This document shows positions 33,963-42,330 of a stretch of 64,000 nt of DNA, in pieces. How positions within the stretch are numbered: the first letter of the stretch is position 1; each line of letters starts with the position of its first letter. Made by a program: the position numbers and the translations under genes. This stretch comes from JBGUXS01 sp045118155 (lineage in GTDB: Bacteria > Pseudomonadota > Alphaproteobacteria > CAAHEQ01 > UBA3637): NCBI GenBank assembly GCA_045118155.1, contig JBGUXS010000014.1:1-64000 (forward strand), in the 5' to 3' direction. The notes under the pieces are model-generated. The model worked only from the letters and a program-made list of their open reading frames with translations. It did not search any database and was not told the DNA's origin.

Positions 33963-35105
33963 ATGAAAAAGGCATTGGATATCAAAAAATTTTCGTTGAT
34001 TGTTCCGTGTTATAACGAAGAAAAGTCTTTGCGACATTTGGTTGAAGATAAAATCCTTTCTTTACATCACAAATGTAAGGAACGTTATTCTTTAATTTTA
34101 GAGTTAATTATTGTTGATGATGCCTCTAAGGATAAAAGTTTGGAAATTGCCGAACAATTGCAAAAAAAATACCCTTGGATTTCGGTGTATAAACATGTTA
34201 AAAATCAAGGGAAAGGGGCGGCTATTAAAACAGGGCTTTCCTATGCCACGGGGGATGTTATTGGTATTCAAGATGCCGATGAAGAATATAATCCCCTGAA
34301 TTATTTGACATTGTTGGAACCTATTTTAGATAATCGGGCTGATGTTGTTTATGGTTCCCGTTATTTAAAACGTGAAAGTCATCGTGTTTTGTCCTTTTGG
34401 CATACCCTAATGAATAAGTTTTTAACGTTGTGTTCTAACATGTTTACGGGATTGGATATTACCGATATGGAAACATGTTATAAGTTGTTCACAAAAAAGG
34501 TGGCCGAAGATTTAGCAATTAAATTAAAAGAAAAACGTTTTGGTTTTGAACCAGAAATGACGGCTTATGTGGCCCAAGGGCATTATCGGATTTGGGAATG
34601 TGCTATTGAATATACCCCTAGAACCTATGCAGAAGGGAAAAAGATTACCTATAAAGATGGGTTTCATGCCCTATATTGTATTTTGCATTATGGGGCCCCG
34701 TATGCGCCCTTGCCTATGCAATTTTTATTATACCTGTTTATTGGGGGCGTTTGTGCCATAGCTAATTTGCTGTTTTTTATTATTTTTAATGTTTATTTGC
34801 CATTATTATATGCTGTGGGATGGGCCTTTTTATTGGCGGCATTCATTAATTATTGGTTGTGTTGTGTTATTTTATTTAAGCATAAGGCCTTTTGGAATGG
34901 TCCCATAGAGTTTTTGCTCTATTTAGTTATTTTGGTTATTATGGGGGTATCGGATTATTGGTTAACTTGGACGGGTATTCATATTGGTATGGGGGATGTT
35001 TCGGCCAAATTAACATCTACCATCATCTGTTTTATTGGAAACTTTATGCTAAGGAAATACCTGGTTTTTCCTATGCCAAAATTGAAAAAAGGATCCATAA
35101 AATGA
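33963..35105 (+). CDS. Family 2 glycosyltransferase fused to a GtrA-like membrane domain
   Basis: A 380-residue two-domain protein. Residues 1-240 form a dolichyl-phosphate-mannose-synthase-like GT2 domain: SLIVPCYNEEKSL, IIVDDASKDKS, GKGAAIKTGL and the DxD-type QDADEEYNP. Residues ~255-375 hold four hydrophobic segments (MQFLLYLFIGGVCAIANLLF onward) of the GtrA/DPMS_TM type. It probably makes a polyprenyl-phosphate-linked sugar on the inner face of the membrane for later transfer, perhaps for the GT-C type enzymes at 45442-48874. The next small frame overlaps its stop (ATGA). Confidence 0.88.
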   Translation: MKKALDIKKFSLIVPCYNEEKSLRHLVEDKILSLHHKCKERYSLILELIIVDDASKDKSLEIAEQLQKKYPWISVYKHVKNQGKGAAIKTGLSYATGDVIGIQDADEEYNPLNYLTLLEPILDNRADVVYGSRYLKRESHRVLSFWHTLMNKFLTLCSNMFTGLDITDMETCYKLFTKKVAEDLAIKLKEKRFGFEPEMTAYVAQGHYRIWECAIEYTPRTYAEGKKITYKDGFHALYCILHYGAPYAPLPMQFLLYLFIGGVCAIANLLFFIIFNVYLPLLYAVGWAFLLAAFINYWLCCVILFKHKAFWNGPIEFLLYLVILVIMGVSDYWLTWTGIHIGMGDVSAKLTSTIICFIGNFMLRKYLVFPMPKLKKGSIK

Positions 35106-35203
35106 TCCGGTGTGTTAAGGAAAAATTTAACGCGTTTGTGTGTGGTATTGGGTTGTTGTCTATTATCCTTGCTATTTATCATTTCTTTCGGCAAAGGTTC
35201 TGA
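35102..35203 (+). CDS. 33-residue single-helix membrane peptide coupled to the glycosyltransferase
   Basis: The start ATG overlaps the glycosyltransferase stop in an ATGA. It reads MIRCVKEKFNAFVCGIGLLS followed by IILAIYHFFRQRF: a basic N terminus, one hydrophobic helix and a basic C terminus. The coupling and the charge pattern suggest a real small membrane protein, perhaps a subunit of the glycosyltransferase, but no homology is recognised. Confidence 0.45.
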   Translation: MIRCVKEKFNAFVCGIGLLSIILAIYHFFRQRF

Positions 35204-35337
35204 ATAGATGAACTTTTTATCGGGGACAATTTGGTTTAAAAGTTTTTTAAATTGTTAAAAATGCGCTGAGTTGTTTTATGCAATCATAGATGTTCAGTGA
35301 TTCAATAGATAATTAATACACCCCCCCCAATATCCCC

Positions 35338-35366
35338 TTTACTTTTTTTAGGAAAAGAGTTATACT
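35338..35366 (+). promoter_or_regulatory. Promoter of thrS
   Basis: TTTACT (35338-35343), 17-bp spacer, TATACT (35361-35366). A run of eight C residues lies just upstream (35321-35328). A short GGCA/TGCC hairpin follows in the leader. Confidence 0.65.
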
Positions 35367-35422
35367 GTCAACGTTTTCGGGCAGGGGTTGCCTGAATTTA
35401 ATTTTGTGTTAAAGGAAATAAA

Positions 35423-37363
35423 ATGATCAATATTATGTTACCAGATGGGTCAAAAATGGCCTGTGAAGAAGGGGTCAATGCCTTGGCAGTGGCCGAAAAA
35501 ATTAGTCCTAATCTTGCCAAAGCCGCGGTGGTGGCAATGGTCAATAACACATTAACAGATTTAACAACCCCTATCACGACAGATGCGACACTTTCCATCT
35601 TAACAACAAAAAACCCCGAAAGTTTGGAAGTGTTGCGCCATACAACGGCCCATATTTTGGCACAAGCCGTGGAAGTCCTGTATCCCAATGCCAAGGCCAC
35701 GATTGGGCCCGCGATTGAAAATGGATTTTACTATGACTTTTTCGGCATTATTCTAAAGGAAGAAGACTTGCCGAAAATTGAAGCTAAAATGGCCGAAATC
35801 GTTGCGCAAGACCTAAAAATTACACGGTCTGTTGTCTCACGTGCCGAGGCGGAAAAGATTTTCACCCAGCGTGGGGAACATTTTAAGGTGGAATTGATTA
35901 AGGATTTACCCGCCGATGTTAAAGAGGTATCTTTATATACCCAAGGTGATTATGTGGAATTATGCCGGGGGCCACACTTGCCCTCTACCGGTATGGCAGG
36001 CAAGGTGTTTAAATTGACCAAAGTGGCGGCGGCTTATTGGCGGGGGGATTCTTCTAGGGAATCTTTGCAACGGGTGTATGGAACGGCTTTTTGGAATGAA
36101 AAGGATTTAAAGGCCTATTTTACCTTGTTGGAAGAAGCGGAAAAACGTGACCACAGAAAAATAGGGAAAGCGTTGGATTTGTTCTATTTTGATCCAACGG
36201 CACCGGGATGCCCGTATTGGTTGCCAAAGGGGTTGAAGATGTATAACTTGCTGTTAGATTATTGGCGCAAAGAGCATGAAAAAGCCGGGTATCAGGAATT
36301 TGCAGGGCCTCTTATGAATTCAAGATCTTTGTGGGAAACGTCGGGGCACTGGGATCATTACAAGGATGATATGTATTTGCTGACTGCCCATGATATGCCC
36401 GAAACAGAAAGTTATGCTTTAAAACCGATGAGCTGTCCCGCCACGATGTTATTGTTTAACTTAAAAACCCGTTCTTATCAGGATTTGCCGATTCGTTTTT
36501 CCGATGTGGATATGATTCACCGAAATGAAGCCAGTGGGGCCTTGAACGGGATGTTCCGGGTGCGGGAATTTCACCAAGATGATGCCCATATCTTTATCAC
36601 GGAAGAACAAATTGAAGAAGAATATGAACGCTTGTTTGCTTTGGCGGACAAGTTCTATAAGTTGTTCGGGTTGACATATGAAATGAAATTGTCAACACGG
36701 CCAGATGATTTTATTGGGGATATTGAAACGTGGGATCGGGCGGAAGCCGCTCTGCGACGCATTTTGGATAAACATTGCGGTACAGGGAACTATAAACTGA
36801 AAGAAAAAGACGGGGCGTTCTATGGGCCCAAAGTTGATATCGCCATGAAAGATGCGTTGGGTCGGGAATGGCAAACCGGGACGTTCCAATTGGATTTCCA
36901 ATTGGCGGGCCGTTTTGGGTGCAAATACATTGATAAAGATGGAAATGCCAAAACACCCGTGGTGGTCCACCGCGTCTTATACGGGTCTTTGGAACGGTTT
37001 ATGGGGGTCTTAACCGAACATTTTGCGGGGGCGTTCCCCGTTTGGATTTGCCCTGTGCAAGTGCGGTTACTCCCCGTATCGGATAAACATCGGGAATATG
37101 CCAAAGGGTTGTTTGAACAATTTGAAGCGGCCGGTATTCGGGTGGAAATGGAACGCCATTCCAATACGATTAGCTATCAAATTCGGGAAGCCCACAATGC
37201 CAAAATCCCGTATGCCGTTATTATTGGGGATAAAGAAATTGAAACCAAGACGATTTCTGTGCGGGATCGGACGGGGGTTCAAAAAAATGCGATTGCCTTG
37301 GACGATTTTATTAAGACCGTGCAACAGGTTAATGATACACAGTCCCTAGAATTGTGGAAATAG
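35423..37363 (+). CDS. thrS: Threonine--tRNA ligase
   Basis: Class II synthetase of 646 residues, the full bacterial length. The order is TGS domain (1-60), editing domain with HTTAHILAQAVE (near 73) and the Cys/His of LCRGPHLPSTG (near 178), catalytic core with motif 2 (FRVREFHQDDAHIF) and motif 3 (GSLERFMGVLTE), and the anticodon-binding domain from ~540. It ends with a very stable hairpin. AAAGGA precedes the ATG. Confidence 0.97.
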   Translation: MINIMLPDGSKMACEEGVNALAVAEKISPNLAKAAVVAMVNNTLTDLTTPITTDATLSILTTKNPESLEVLRHTTAHILAQAVEVLYPNAKATIGPAIENGFYYDFFGIILKEEDLPKIEAKMAEIVAQDLKITRSVVSRAEAEKIFTQRGEHFKVELIKDLPADVKEVSLYTQGDYVELCRGPHLPSTGMAGKVFKLTKVAAAYWRGDSSRESLQRVYGTAFWNEKDLKAYFTLLEEAEKRDHRKIGKALDLFYFDPTAPGCPYWLPKGLKMYNLLLDYWRKEHEKAGYQEFAGPLMNSRSLWETSGHWDHYKDDMYLLTAHDMPETESYALKPMSCPATMLLFNLKTRSYQDLPIRFSDVDMIHRNEASGALNGMFRVREFHQDDAHIFITEEQIEEEYERLFALADKFYKLFGLTYEMKLSTRPDDFIGDIETWDRAEAALRRILDKHCGTGNYKLKEKDGAFYGPKVDIAMKDALGREWQTGTFQLDFQLAGRFGCKYIDKDGNAKTPVVVHRVLYGSLERFMGVLTEHFAGAFPVWICPVQVRLLPVSDKHREYAKGLFEQFEAAGIRVEMERHSNTISYQIREAHNAKIPYAVIIGDKEIETKTISVRDRTGVQKNAIALDDFIKTVQQVNDTQSLELWK

Positions 37364-37367
37364 ATAA

Positions 37368-37420
37368 GGTATTATCTGTTTTATCCCCCCGTCATCACAG
37401 GCGGGGGGATAAATAATACT
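37368..37420 (+). terminator. Very stable stem-loop after thrS
   Basis: The 12-bp core TTTATCCCCCCG / CGGGGGGATAAA (37380-37391 / 37402-37413) is extended by GTATTAT / ATAATAC outside it. No long T-run follows, so it may act as an mRNA 3' stabiliser or terminate in another way. It separates thrS from the next island. Confidence 0.65.
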
Positions 37421-37448
37421 TGCCAAGGCGAAAAAGTTCCTTTATTCT
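37420..37448 (+). promoter_or_regulatory. Putative promoter of the structured RNA
   Basis: TTGCCA (37420-37425), 17-bp spacer, TATTCT (37443-37448). The -10 box is the same as in the tRNA-Ser and pckG promoters. Start expected near 37455. Confidence 0.55.
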
Positions 37449-37454
37449 GCTTGT

Positions 37455-37656
37455 CAAGGCAGGGTGGTGTCTGCCCCGAGGGTTCAAAGCCTCTTCTGTG
37501 GTTGCCGAGTACCATCGGCGTAAAAACTCCTTCTGGTCTATGACTGGAAGGAGGCTAATAAGTTAAAGGGATCACTCCCTTTTCAACAAATACGCCCACT
37601 ATTCCACAGAGTAGCTTTGAACTTCCAGTCGCCTTTTACACCAAAGGCGATTTTTT
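37455..37656 (+). ncRNA. Unassigned branched structured RNA upstream of the restriction/modification genes
   Basis: About 200 nt with strong pairing. A closing helix joins GTTCAAAGC (37482-37490) to GCTTTGAAC (37614-37622), continued by CTGTGG (37496-37501) and CCACAG (37604-37609). Inside lie three hairpins: GCCGA/TCGGC (37504-37519), a 12-bp stem from CTCCTTC to GAAGGAG (37527-37553), and GTTAAAGGGA with TCCCTTT and AAC (37562-37587). The 3' end is an intrinsic terminator, TCGCCTTT/AAAGGCGA plus six T (37629-37656). The next gene starts 15 bases later with its own GGAGGGG. It may be a free small RNA or a 5' leader that attenuates the methyltransferase. It does not match 6S, tmRNA, RNase P or SRP RNA as I know them. 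Confidence 0.6.
37629..37656 (+). terminator. Intrinsic terminator at the end of the structured RNA
   Basis: Perfect 8-bp stem TCGCCTTT / AAAGGCGA with a 6-base loop and TTTTTT. Confidence 0.85.
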
Positions 37657-37671
37657 CGTTGGAGGGGAGTA

Positions 37672-38625
37672 ATGGGAAACGCAAATCTTACCAGAGCTAA
37701 AAAAGAAAAAGAAGATGAATTTTACACGTATTACGAGGACATTAAAAAAGAACTAGATAATTATGCGAAATATTTTAAAGGAAAAGTCATTTATTGTAAT
37801 TGTGATGACCATTATGGGATTGGATTGGGAACGCCTAAATCCAATTTTATTAAGTATTTGGCGGATAATTTTGAAGCGTTTGGCATCAAAAAATTAATTG
37901 CCACCCATTATGAAAAAGAAAAAGATCGTTCCACGATGTATATTCTAAATAAGGATAACACGGGGGATGGAATCATTTGTTTTGAAGATATTGAAGAAAT
38001 TCCTATGCAGGGCAATGGGGATTTTAGAAGTGCCGAATGTATAAAACTTTTGGAACAGGCCGATATTGTGATTACCAATCCGCCTTTTCCGCTGTTCAGA
38101 GAATATGTCGCACAGCTAATGGAATATAAGAAAAAATTTCTGATTGTTGGCCCCGATGATTGCATAACATATAAGGGAATTTTTCCCTTGATTAAAGAAA
38201 ATAAAATTTGGCGTGGGTTTCATCATGTGAAACAATTTACTAGGCCAGATGGTTCTATAAAAAAATTTGGGAATGTTAGTTGGTACACAAACTTAGAAAA
38301 TAGCCGAAAAAATGAATTTTTAAATACAGGGAAAAAATATCACGGATATGAAGATATGTACCCCAAATACGATAATTATGAGGCCATCAATATAGATAAA
38401 GTAGCTGATATTCCGATGGATTATGACGGGGTTATGGGAGTGCCTATTAGCTTCTTAGATAAATACAATTCCACACAATTTGAGATTATTTCAGCAAACG
38501 ATGTTAGGACATCTGCTAATGTACCTATAAAAAAGCATGGTTTAATTAAAGATAAAGAGGGAAAAATCACAAAGTTGGGAAAGATAAAATTCGCTCGCGT
38601 TCTTATCAAAAAGAAAAAATCATAA
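37672..38625 (+). CDS. EcoRI-family adenine-specific DNA methyltransferase
   Basis: The 317-residue product matches the EcoRI methylase family (PF13651) from its start: NLTRAKKEKEDEFYTYYEDI and GKVIYCNCDDHYG. The catalytic (N/D)PP(Y/F) motif is VITNPPFPLF (near residue 140), typical of N6-adenine methyltransferases. AdoMet would be bound by the N-terminal region. A strong GGAGGGGAG precedes the ATG. It is followed 13 bp later by a DUF262-HNH gene, so the pair probably forms a modification and restriction unit. Codon use and A+T content differ slightly from thrS upstream, in keeping with acquisition; this is an impression, not a calculation. Confidence 0.88.
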   Translation: MGNANLTRAKKEKEDEFYTYYEDIKKELDNYAKYFKGKVIYCNCDDHYGIGLGTPKSNFIKYLADNFEAFGIKKLIATHYEKEKDRSTMYILNKDNTGDGIICFEDIEEIPMQGNGDFRSAECIKLLEQADIVITNPPFPLFREYVAQLMEYKKKFLIVGPDDCITYKGIFPLIKENKIWRGFHHVKQFTRPDGSIKKFGNVSWYTNLENSRKNEFLNTGKKYHGYEDMYPKYDNYEAINIDKVADIPMDYDGVMGVPISFLDKYNSTQFEIISANDVRTSANVPIKKHGLIKDKEGKITKLGKIKFARVLIKKKKS

Positions 38626-38638
38626 AAGGAGAATCATC

Positions 38639-39874
38639 ATGAGTATGAAAGCAACGTTATATGAAATTTCTATCCGCGATTTAGTGGCGGGTTATCAAGA
38701 TAAGGGGGAAAATGGGGTCGTGGCCTATGGGGGGCGATTAAATGTGCGCCCCGCTTTTCAACGGGCCTTTGTCTATAACCCCGAAGATCGGGATAAAGTC
38801 ATGCAAAGTGTTTACAATAATCTGCCCCTAAATAGTATGTATTGGGCAAGAAATCCAGATGGCACGTATGAAGTCATTGATGGGCAACAGCGGATTATTT
38901 CTATTTGCCAATTTATGACCAATAATGACGGAAATGGCAATCCGATTGCCATTGATTTTAATGGTAAGCACGCCCAAACAATTGAGGGAATAAAACAATC
39001 GGTCCTTGAAAAGTATGCAGAAATGAATAATTACAAATTGCAAGTTTATATCTGTGAAGGAACGGATGATGAAAAATTAGATTGGTTTCATACCATTAAT
39101 ATTGCGGGCAAACAAATGACAAACCAAGAATTGATGAACGCTAATTATACGGGGAAATGGCTAACAGATGCAAAATCCTTTTTTTCAAAGAAAAATAACA
39201 ATGAAGCCATTAATTTAGCGTATTATGGTAATGATGATAAAAAAACATTACTCAGTCTTTCGGGGGATAGAGTTTTGGGGGATTTAGGAACCCTTAAAGA
39301 TAGGGCTAATCGGCAATTGCTTTTAGAATTGGCCTTAACGTGGCGCATTGATGCCGATATAAAAACATATCCCCGTGTTCAAGATTATATGGCTAAACAT
39401 CGGGATGATAAAAATGCGGATGAGTTGATAACCTATTTTAAAAATGTGATTGCGTGGGTCAAGCAAACCTTTCCCACATATCGGCCGGATATGAAGGGAC
39501 TAGAATGGGGTCTTTTATATAACAAATATCATACGCAAACATACCAGATAACAGAAATTGAAAAAACGTTGTGCTATCTTTATGATTTATACGCCGAAGA
39601 CCCAGATGGATTAAAGAAAATGGGCTTTTATGAATATTGTTTGTCCGGGGATAGAACCCTGATTTGGCACCGGGCGTTTAGCGAAAAACAACAAAAAGAA
39701 GCTTACAAAAATCAAGGGGGAAAATGTGCCAGATGTCATGATCCGTTCCCCCTAAATAAATTACAAGGGCATCATAAAGTTGCTTTTGCCAAAGGGGGAG
39801 AAACGACAATTAAAAATTGTGTGATGCTCTGTGATAATTGCCATAAAGATCTGCATGCCGAAGAAAAGGACTAA
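38639..39874 (+). CDS. DUF262 domain protein with C-terminal HNH nuclease
   Basis: A 411-residue protein. The N-terminal DUF262 (ParB/sulfiredoxin-like, GmrS type) domain has RPAFQRAFVYNPEDRDKVM and the diagnostic DGQQRIISI near residue 80; in relatives it binds or hydrolyses nucleotides. The C-terminal ~60 residues form an HNH nuclease with C-x2-C (KCARCHD), GHHKVAFAKGG and a second C-x2-C (LCDNCHKDLH). Related DUF262-HNH proteins are restriction factors against modified or unmodified phage DNA. AGGAG lies before the ATG. As partner of the EcoRI-type methylase it is the likely nuclease of the island. Confidence 0.85.
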   Translation: MSMKATLYEISIRDLVAGYQDKGENGVVAYGGRLNVRPAFQRAFVYNPEDRDKVMQSVYNNLPLNSMYWARNPDGTYEVIDGQQRIISICQFMTNNDGNGNPIAIDFNGKHAQTIEGIKQSVLEKYAEMNNYKLQVYICEGTDDEKLDWFHTINIAGKQMTNQELMNANYTGKWLTDAKSFFSKKNNNEAINLAYYGNDDKKTLLSLSGDRVLGDLGTLKDRANRQLLLELALTWRIDADIKTYPRVQDYMAKHRDDKNADELITYFKNVIAWVKQTFPTYRPDMKGLEWGLLYNKYHTQTYQITEIEKTLCYLYDLYAEDPDGLKKMGFYEYCLSGDRTLIWHRAFSEKQQKEAYKNQGGKCARCHDPFPLNKLQGHHKVAFAKGGETTIKNCVMLCDNCHKDLHAEEKD

Positions 39875-39885
39875 AACCGAAAAAT

Positions 39886-39911
39886 AAATCCCTTGGCAAA
39901 AAGGGATTTTT
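39886..39911 (+). terminator. Intrinsic terminator of the methylase-nuclease operon
   Basis: AAATCCCTT / AAGGGATTT stem with a GGCAAA loop and a short T-run, 12 bases after the stop codon. Confidence 0.75.
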
Positions 39912-39921
39912 CCCCTATACT
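39893..39921 (+). promoter_or_regulatory. Promoter of the Hpt-response regulator-kinase operon
   Basis: TTGGCA (39893-39898), 17-bp spacer, TATACT (39916-39921). The -35 box lies inside the preceding terminator hairpin. Confidence 0.6.
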
Positions 39922-39941
39922 TATTGTAAAAAGGAGGGGTT

Positions 39942-40349
39942 ATGGTTGGTGTACCCGAAGCGTGGCAAAAGCAAGCCGAACAAGTTATTCAAAAACTATC
40001 GGAACATTATCCTGAAACGGCGTCGGCAGAATTAAAAGAGGCCGAAGATGTTTTTAAAGCCGGGCAATCTTTGCCCCAAGATCAACGTTTTCAAGAATAT
40101 CAAACAACCCTTTTCCGCTTGATACATAATCTGAAAGGGCAAGGGGGAACGTTTGGATATCCGTTGGTGACGGAAATTGGAAACCATTTATGCCGATATA
40201 TTGAACGGCAAAAAAAATTTGAAGAAAAGGAAAATGCTTGTATCGCACGGCATTTGGTGATTTTGAAAGCAATTATTGATAAACGTTTGACCGGTGATGG
40301 TGGTTCCAAAGGGCAAGCTTTAAAACAAGAAGTAGAGGAAATAAAATGA
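39942..40349 (+). CDS. Histidine phosphotransfer (Hpt) domain protein
   Basis: A 135-residue helical protein with the Hpt signature LIHNLKGQGGTFGYPLV (near residue 63), the His being the phosphorylation site. AAGGAGGGG precedes the ATG. Its stop overlaps the start of the OmpR-like regulator (ATGA), and the kinase follows, so all three are co-translated. A separate Hpt in an operon with an orthodox OmpR/EnvZ pair is odd, since such pairs do not need one; it may link another kinase to this regulator. Confidence 0.82.
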   Translation: MVGVPEAWQKQAEQVIQKLSEHYPETASAELKEAEDVFKAGQSLPQDQRFQEYQTTLFRLIHNLKGQGGTFGYPLVTEIGNHLCRYIERQKKFEEKENACIARHLVILKAIIDKRLTGDGGSKGQALKQEVEEIK

Positions 40350-41011
40350 ATCAAGCCCCTGTCGTATTGGTTGTGGATGATGATCGGCGCCTTAAGAACC
40401 TTATTGTGCGACATTTGCAAGAAGCGGGTTTTGCATCTTTGGGGGTGGAAAGTGCGGCAGAAGCGGACAGCTTGTTTCAGTTATTAACGGTAGATGCGGT
40501 GGTAATGGATGTTATGATGCCGGGGAAGTCTGGGCTTGATTACTTAAAGGAATTGCGGGAAAAAGGGGTGAAAACACCGATTTTAATGTTGACGGCTATG
40601 GGGGATGTCGCCCATCGGATTAAAGGGTTGGAACATGGGGCCGATGATTATATGGCTAAACCCTTTGAACCTAAAGAATTAATCCTAAGATTGAAACGAT
40701 TGATAAAACAAACTGGACAGACACAAAAACACCTGTTGGGGGGATACGTGTTGGCTTTGGATGCCGGAACCCTAACCAAGGGGGAAACCGTGTTGATGCT
40801 GACGACACAAGAAAGGGAACTACTGTCCGCCTTATCAAAAAAGGACGGACCTGTTTCACGGGCCGAATTAGTGGACCTTTTAGGGGGAGAAAATGAACGT
40901 ATGATTGATGTGCTGATTACACGATTCCGTAAAAAAATCAATGCTGTTTTCCCAAACGCGGCCTTAATTCAAACAGTACGGGGGCAAGGGTATACCTTGA
41001 TGGTGGAATGA
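40346..41011 (+). CDS. OmpR-family response regulator
   Basis: A 221-residue protein with an N-terminal receiver (VVDDDRRL, phospho-Asp in AVVMDVMMPGKSG, Lys in MAKPFEP) and a C-terminal winged helix (LTTQERELLSALSKKDGPVSRAEL, RMIDVLITRFRKKI, TVRGQGYTLM). It overlaps the Hpt gene and the kinase gene by 4 bp each. The target genes are unknown; the type is that of the envelope-stress OmpR group. Confidence 0.92.
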   Translation: MNQAPVVLVVDDDRRLKNLIVRHLQEAGFASLGVESAAEADSLFQLLTVDAVVMDVMMPGKSGLDYLKELREKGVKTPILMLTAMGDVAHRIKGLEHGADDYMAKPFEPKELILRLKRLIKQTGQTQKHLLGGYVLALDAGTLTKGETVLMLTTQERELLSALSKKDGPVSRAELVDLLGGENERMIDVLITRFRKKINAVFPNAALIQTVRGQGYTLMVE

Positions 41012-42330
41012 AAATTTGGCCCAAAATTAAGCGTTTTTTCTTTCCCAAAAGTTTGATGCATCGGTTTGTGCTGATTATTCTGATCCCGTTGTTGATGTTG
41101 CAAATAGTGATGGTCACTTTTTTCTATGAGCGCCATTGGGATATTGTTAGCCGGCGTTTGGCCCTAGACATCACAGGGGATATTAAAGTTATTACAACCT
41201 TGATAGAACAAGTTCCTAAAGAAAATTTGGCGCAATGGTTGGCCGTTATAAGCCGGCATTTATCCTTGGAAGGGGCCTATTATCCAGAACAGTTTTTGGA
41301 ATTTGCCCCCCAAAAAAATGCCCCAAATACACACTTAAAGAATTTACAAACAGCCGTTAAAGACCTTGGGTATCCTTATCAAATGCACACGGGTCATCAT
41401 CATGGGCAAGAAGTTACTTTGCAATTAAAAACAGGGACGTTGCAAATATATATTCCTAAAAAACGCTTTTTTACTTCAACTGTTCATGTTTTTTTGCTTT
41501 GGATGCTTGGGTCATTCATTTTATTGTTTTTGATGGCTTTTTTATTTATGAAAAATCAAGTGCGCTCTATCCAAAAGTTATCCATAGCGGCGGAAAAATT
41601 TGGACGCGGTATCGTCGTGCCATTTAGGCCTAGTGGGGCGGCAGAGGTAAAGCAAGCAGGCCGTTCTTTTATCCTGATGAAAGGGCGGCTGGGGCGTTAT
41701 GTGGCGGAACGAACAGCGTTGCTTGCCAGTGTATCGCATGATTTAAAAACCCCTTTGACACGGATGAAGTTGCAACTGTCTTTGATGCCCAAAAATCAAG
41801 ATGTCCTTGATTTAACAGAAGATGTGGCAGAAATGGAAAAAATGGTGCTGGGGTATCTAGATTTTGCTAAAGGGCAAGGACAGGAAGAACCCCAGGAATT
41901 TGCCTTAGATGACGTTGTGAAAAAATGCGTCAATAAAGCCCGGCGTTTAAAGCAGGATGTTAACCTTATCAGGATTGATTCGGCCCCCTTTTATGGGCGG
42001 ATGGGGGCAATAGAACGGGCCGTTACCAATATTTTAACAAATGCAGGACGATATGCTAAACGGGCAGAAATAAGTCTTGAAAAAAGTTCTAAGGGGATCA
42101 TCTTAACCATAGATGATGATGGCCCAGGGATTCCTGAAAATCAACGGGAAGACGTGTTTAAAGCTTTTTATCGCTTAGAAAAATCCCGCAATACAACGAC
42201 GGGCGGTATTGGGTTGGGGCTAACCATTACCAGGGATATTATCCTGGGGCATGGGGGTACAATAGACCTTTTAGAAAGCCCCTTGGGGGGATTGCGTGTG
42301 AGAATTGTTTTGGAAAAAGAAGGGGATTAA
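41008..42330 (+). CDS. EnvZ-like sensor histidine kinase
   Basis: A 440-residue membrane kinase. Two membrane helices (~17-40 and ~158-185) flank a periplasmic sensor of about 115 residues rich in His (MHTGHHHGQEV). A HAMP domain follows, then HisKA with the phospho-acceptor SHDLKTPLTRMKL, and HATPase_c with NILTNAGRYAKR (N box), DDDGPGIPE (G1) and GGIGLGL (G2). It is the cognate partner of the upstream regulator. The HHHG patch in the sensor might bind a metal; this is inference. Confidence 0.92.
   Translation: MKIWPKIKRFFFPKSLMHRFVLIILIPLLMLQIVMVTFFYERHWDIVSRRLALDITGDIKVITTLIEQVPKENLAQWLAVISRHLSLEGAYYPEQFLEFAPQKNAPNTHLKNLQTAVKDLGYPYQMHTGHHHGQEVTLQLKTGTLQIYIPKKRFFTSTVHVFLLWMLGSFILLFLMAFLFMKNQVRSIQKLSIAAEKFGRGIVVPFRPSGAAEVKQAGRSFILMKGRLGRYVAERTALLASVSHDLKTPLTRMKLQLSLMPKNQDVLDLTEDVAEMEKMVLGYLDFAKGQGQEEPQEFALDDVVKKCVNKARRLKQDVNLIRIDSAPFYGRMGAIERAVTNILTNAGRYAKRAEISLEKSSKGIILTIDDDGPGIPENQREDVFKAFYRLEKSRNTTTGGIGLGLTITRDIILGHGGTIDLLESPLGGLRVRIVLEKEGD

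Noticed and set aside
35204..35422. T-box or other tRNA-sensing leader before thrS
   Set aside because: No T-box sequence or specifier hairpin; only a short hairpin and a standard promoter are visible.
37455..37656. 6S RNA, SRP RNA, RNase P RNA, retron msr-msd or HEARO/omega RNA
   Set aside because: The fold is a closed multi-branch with three hairpins rather than a bubble rod (6S); SRP and RNase P consensus strings are absent; no reverse transcriptase or IscB/TnpB gene is adjacent.
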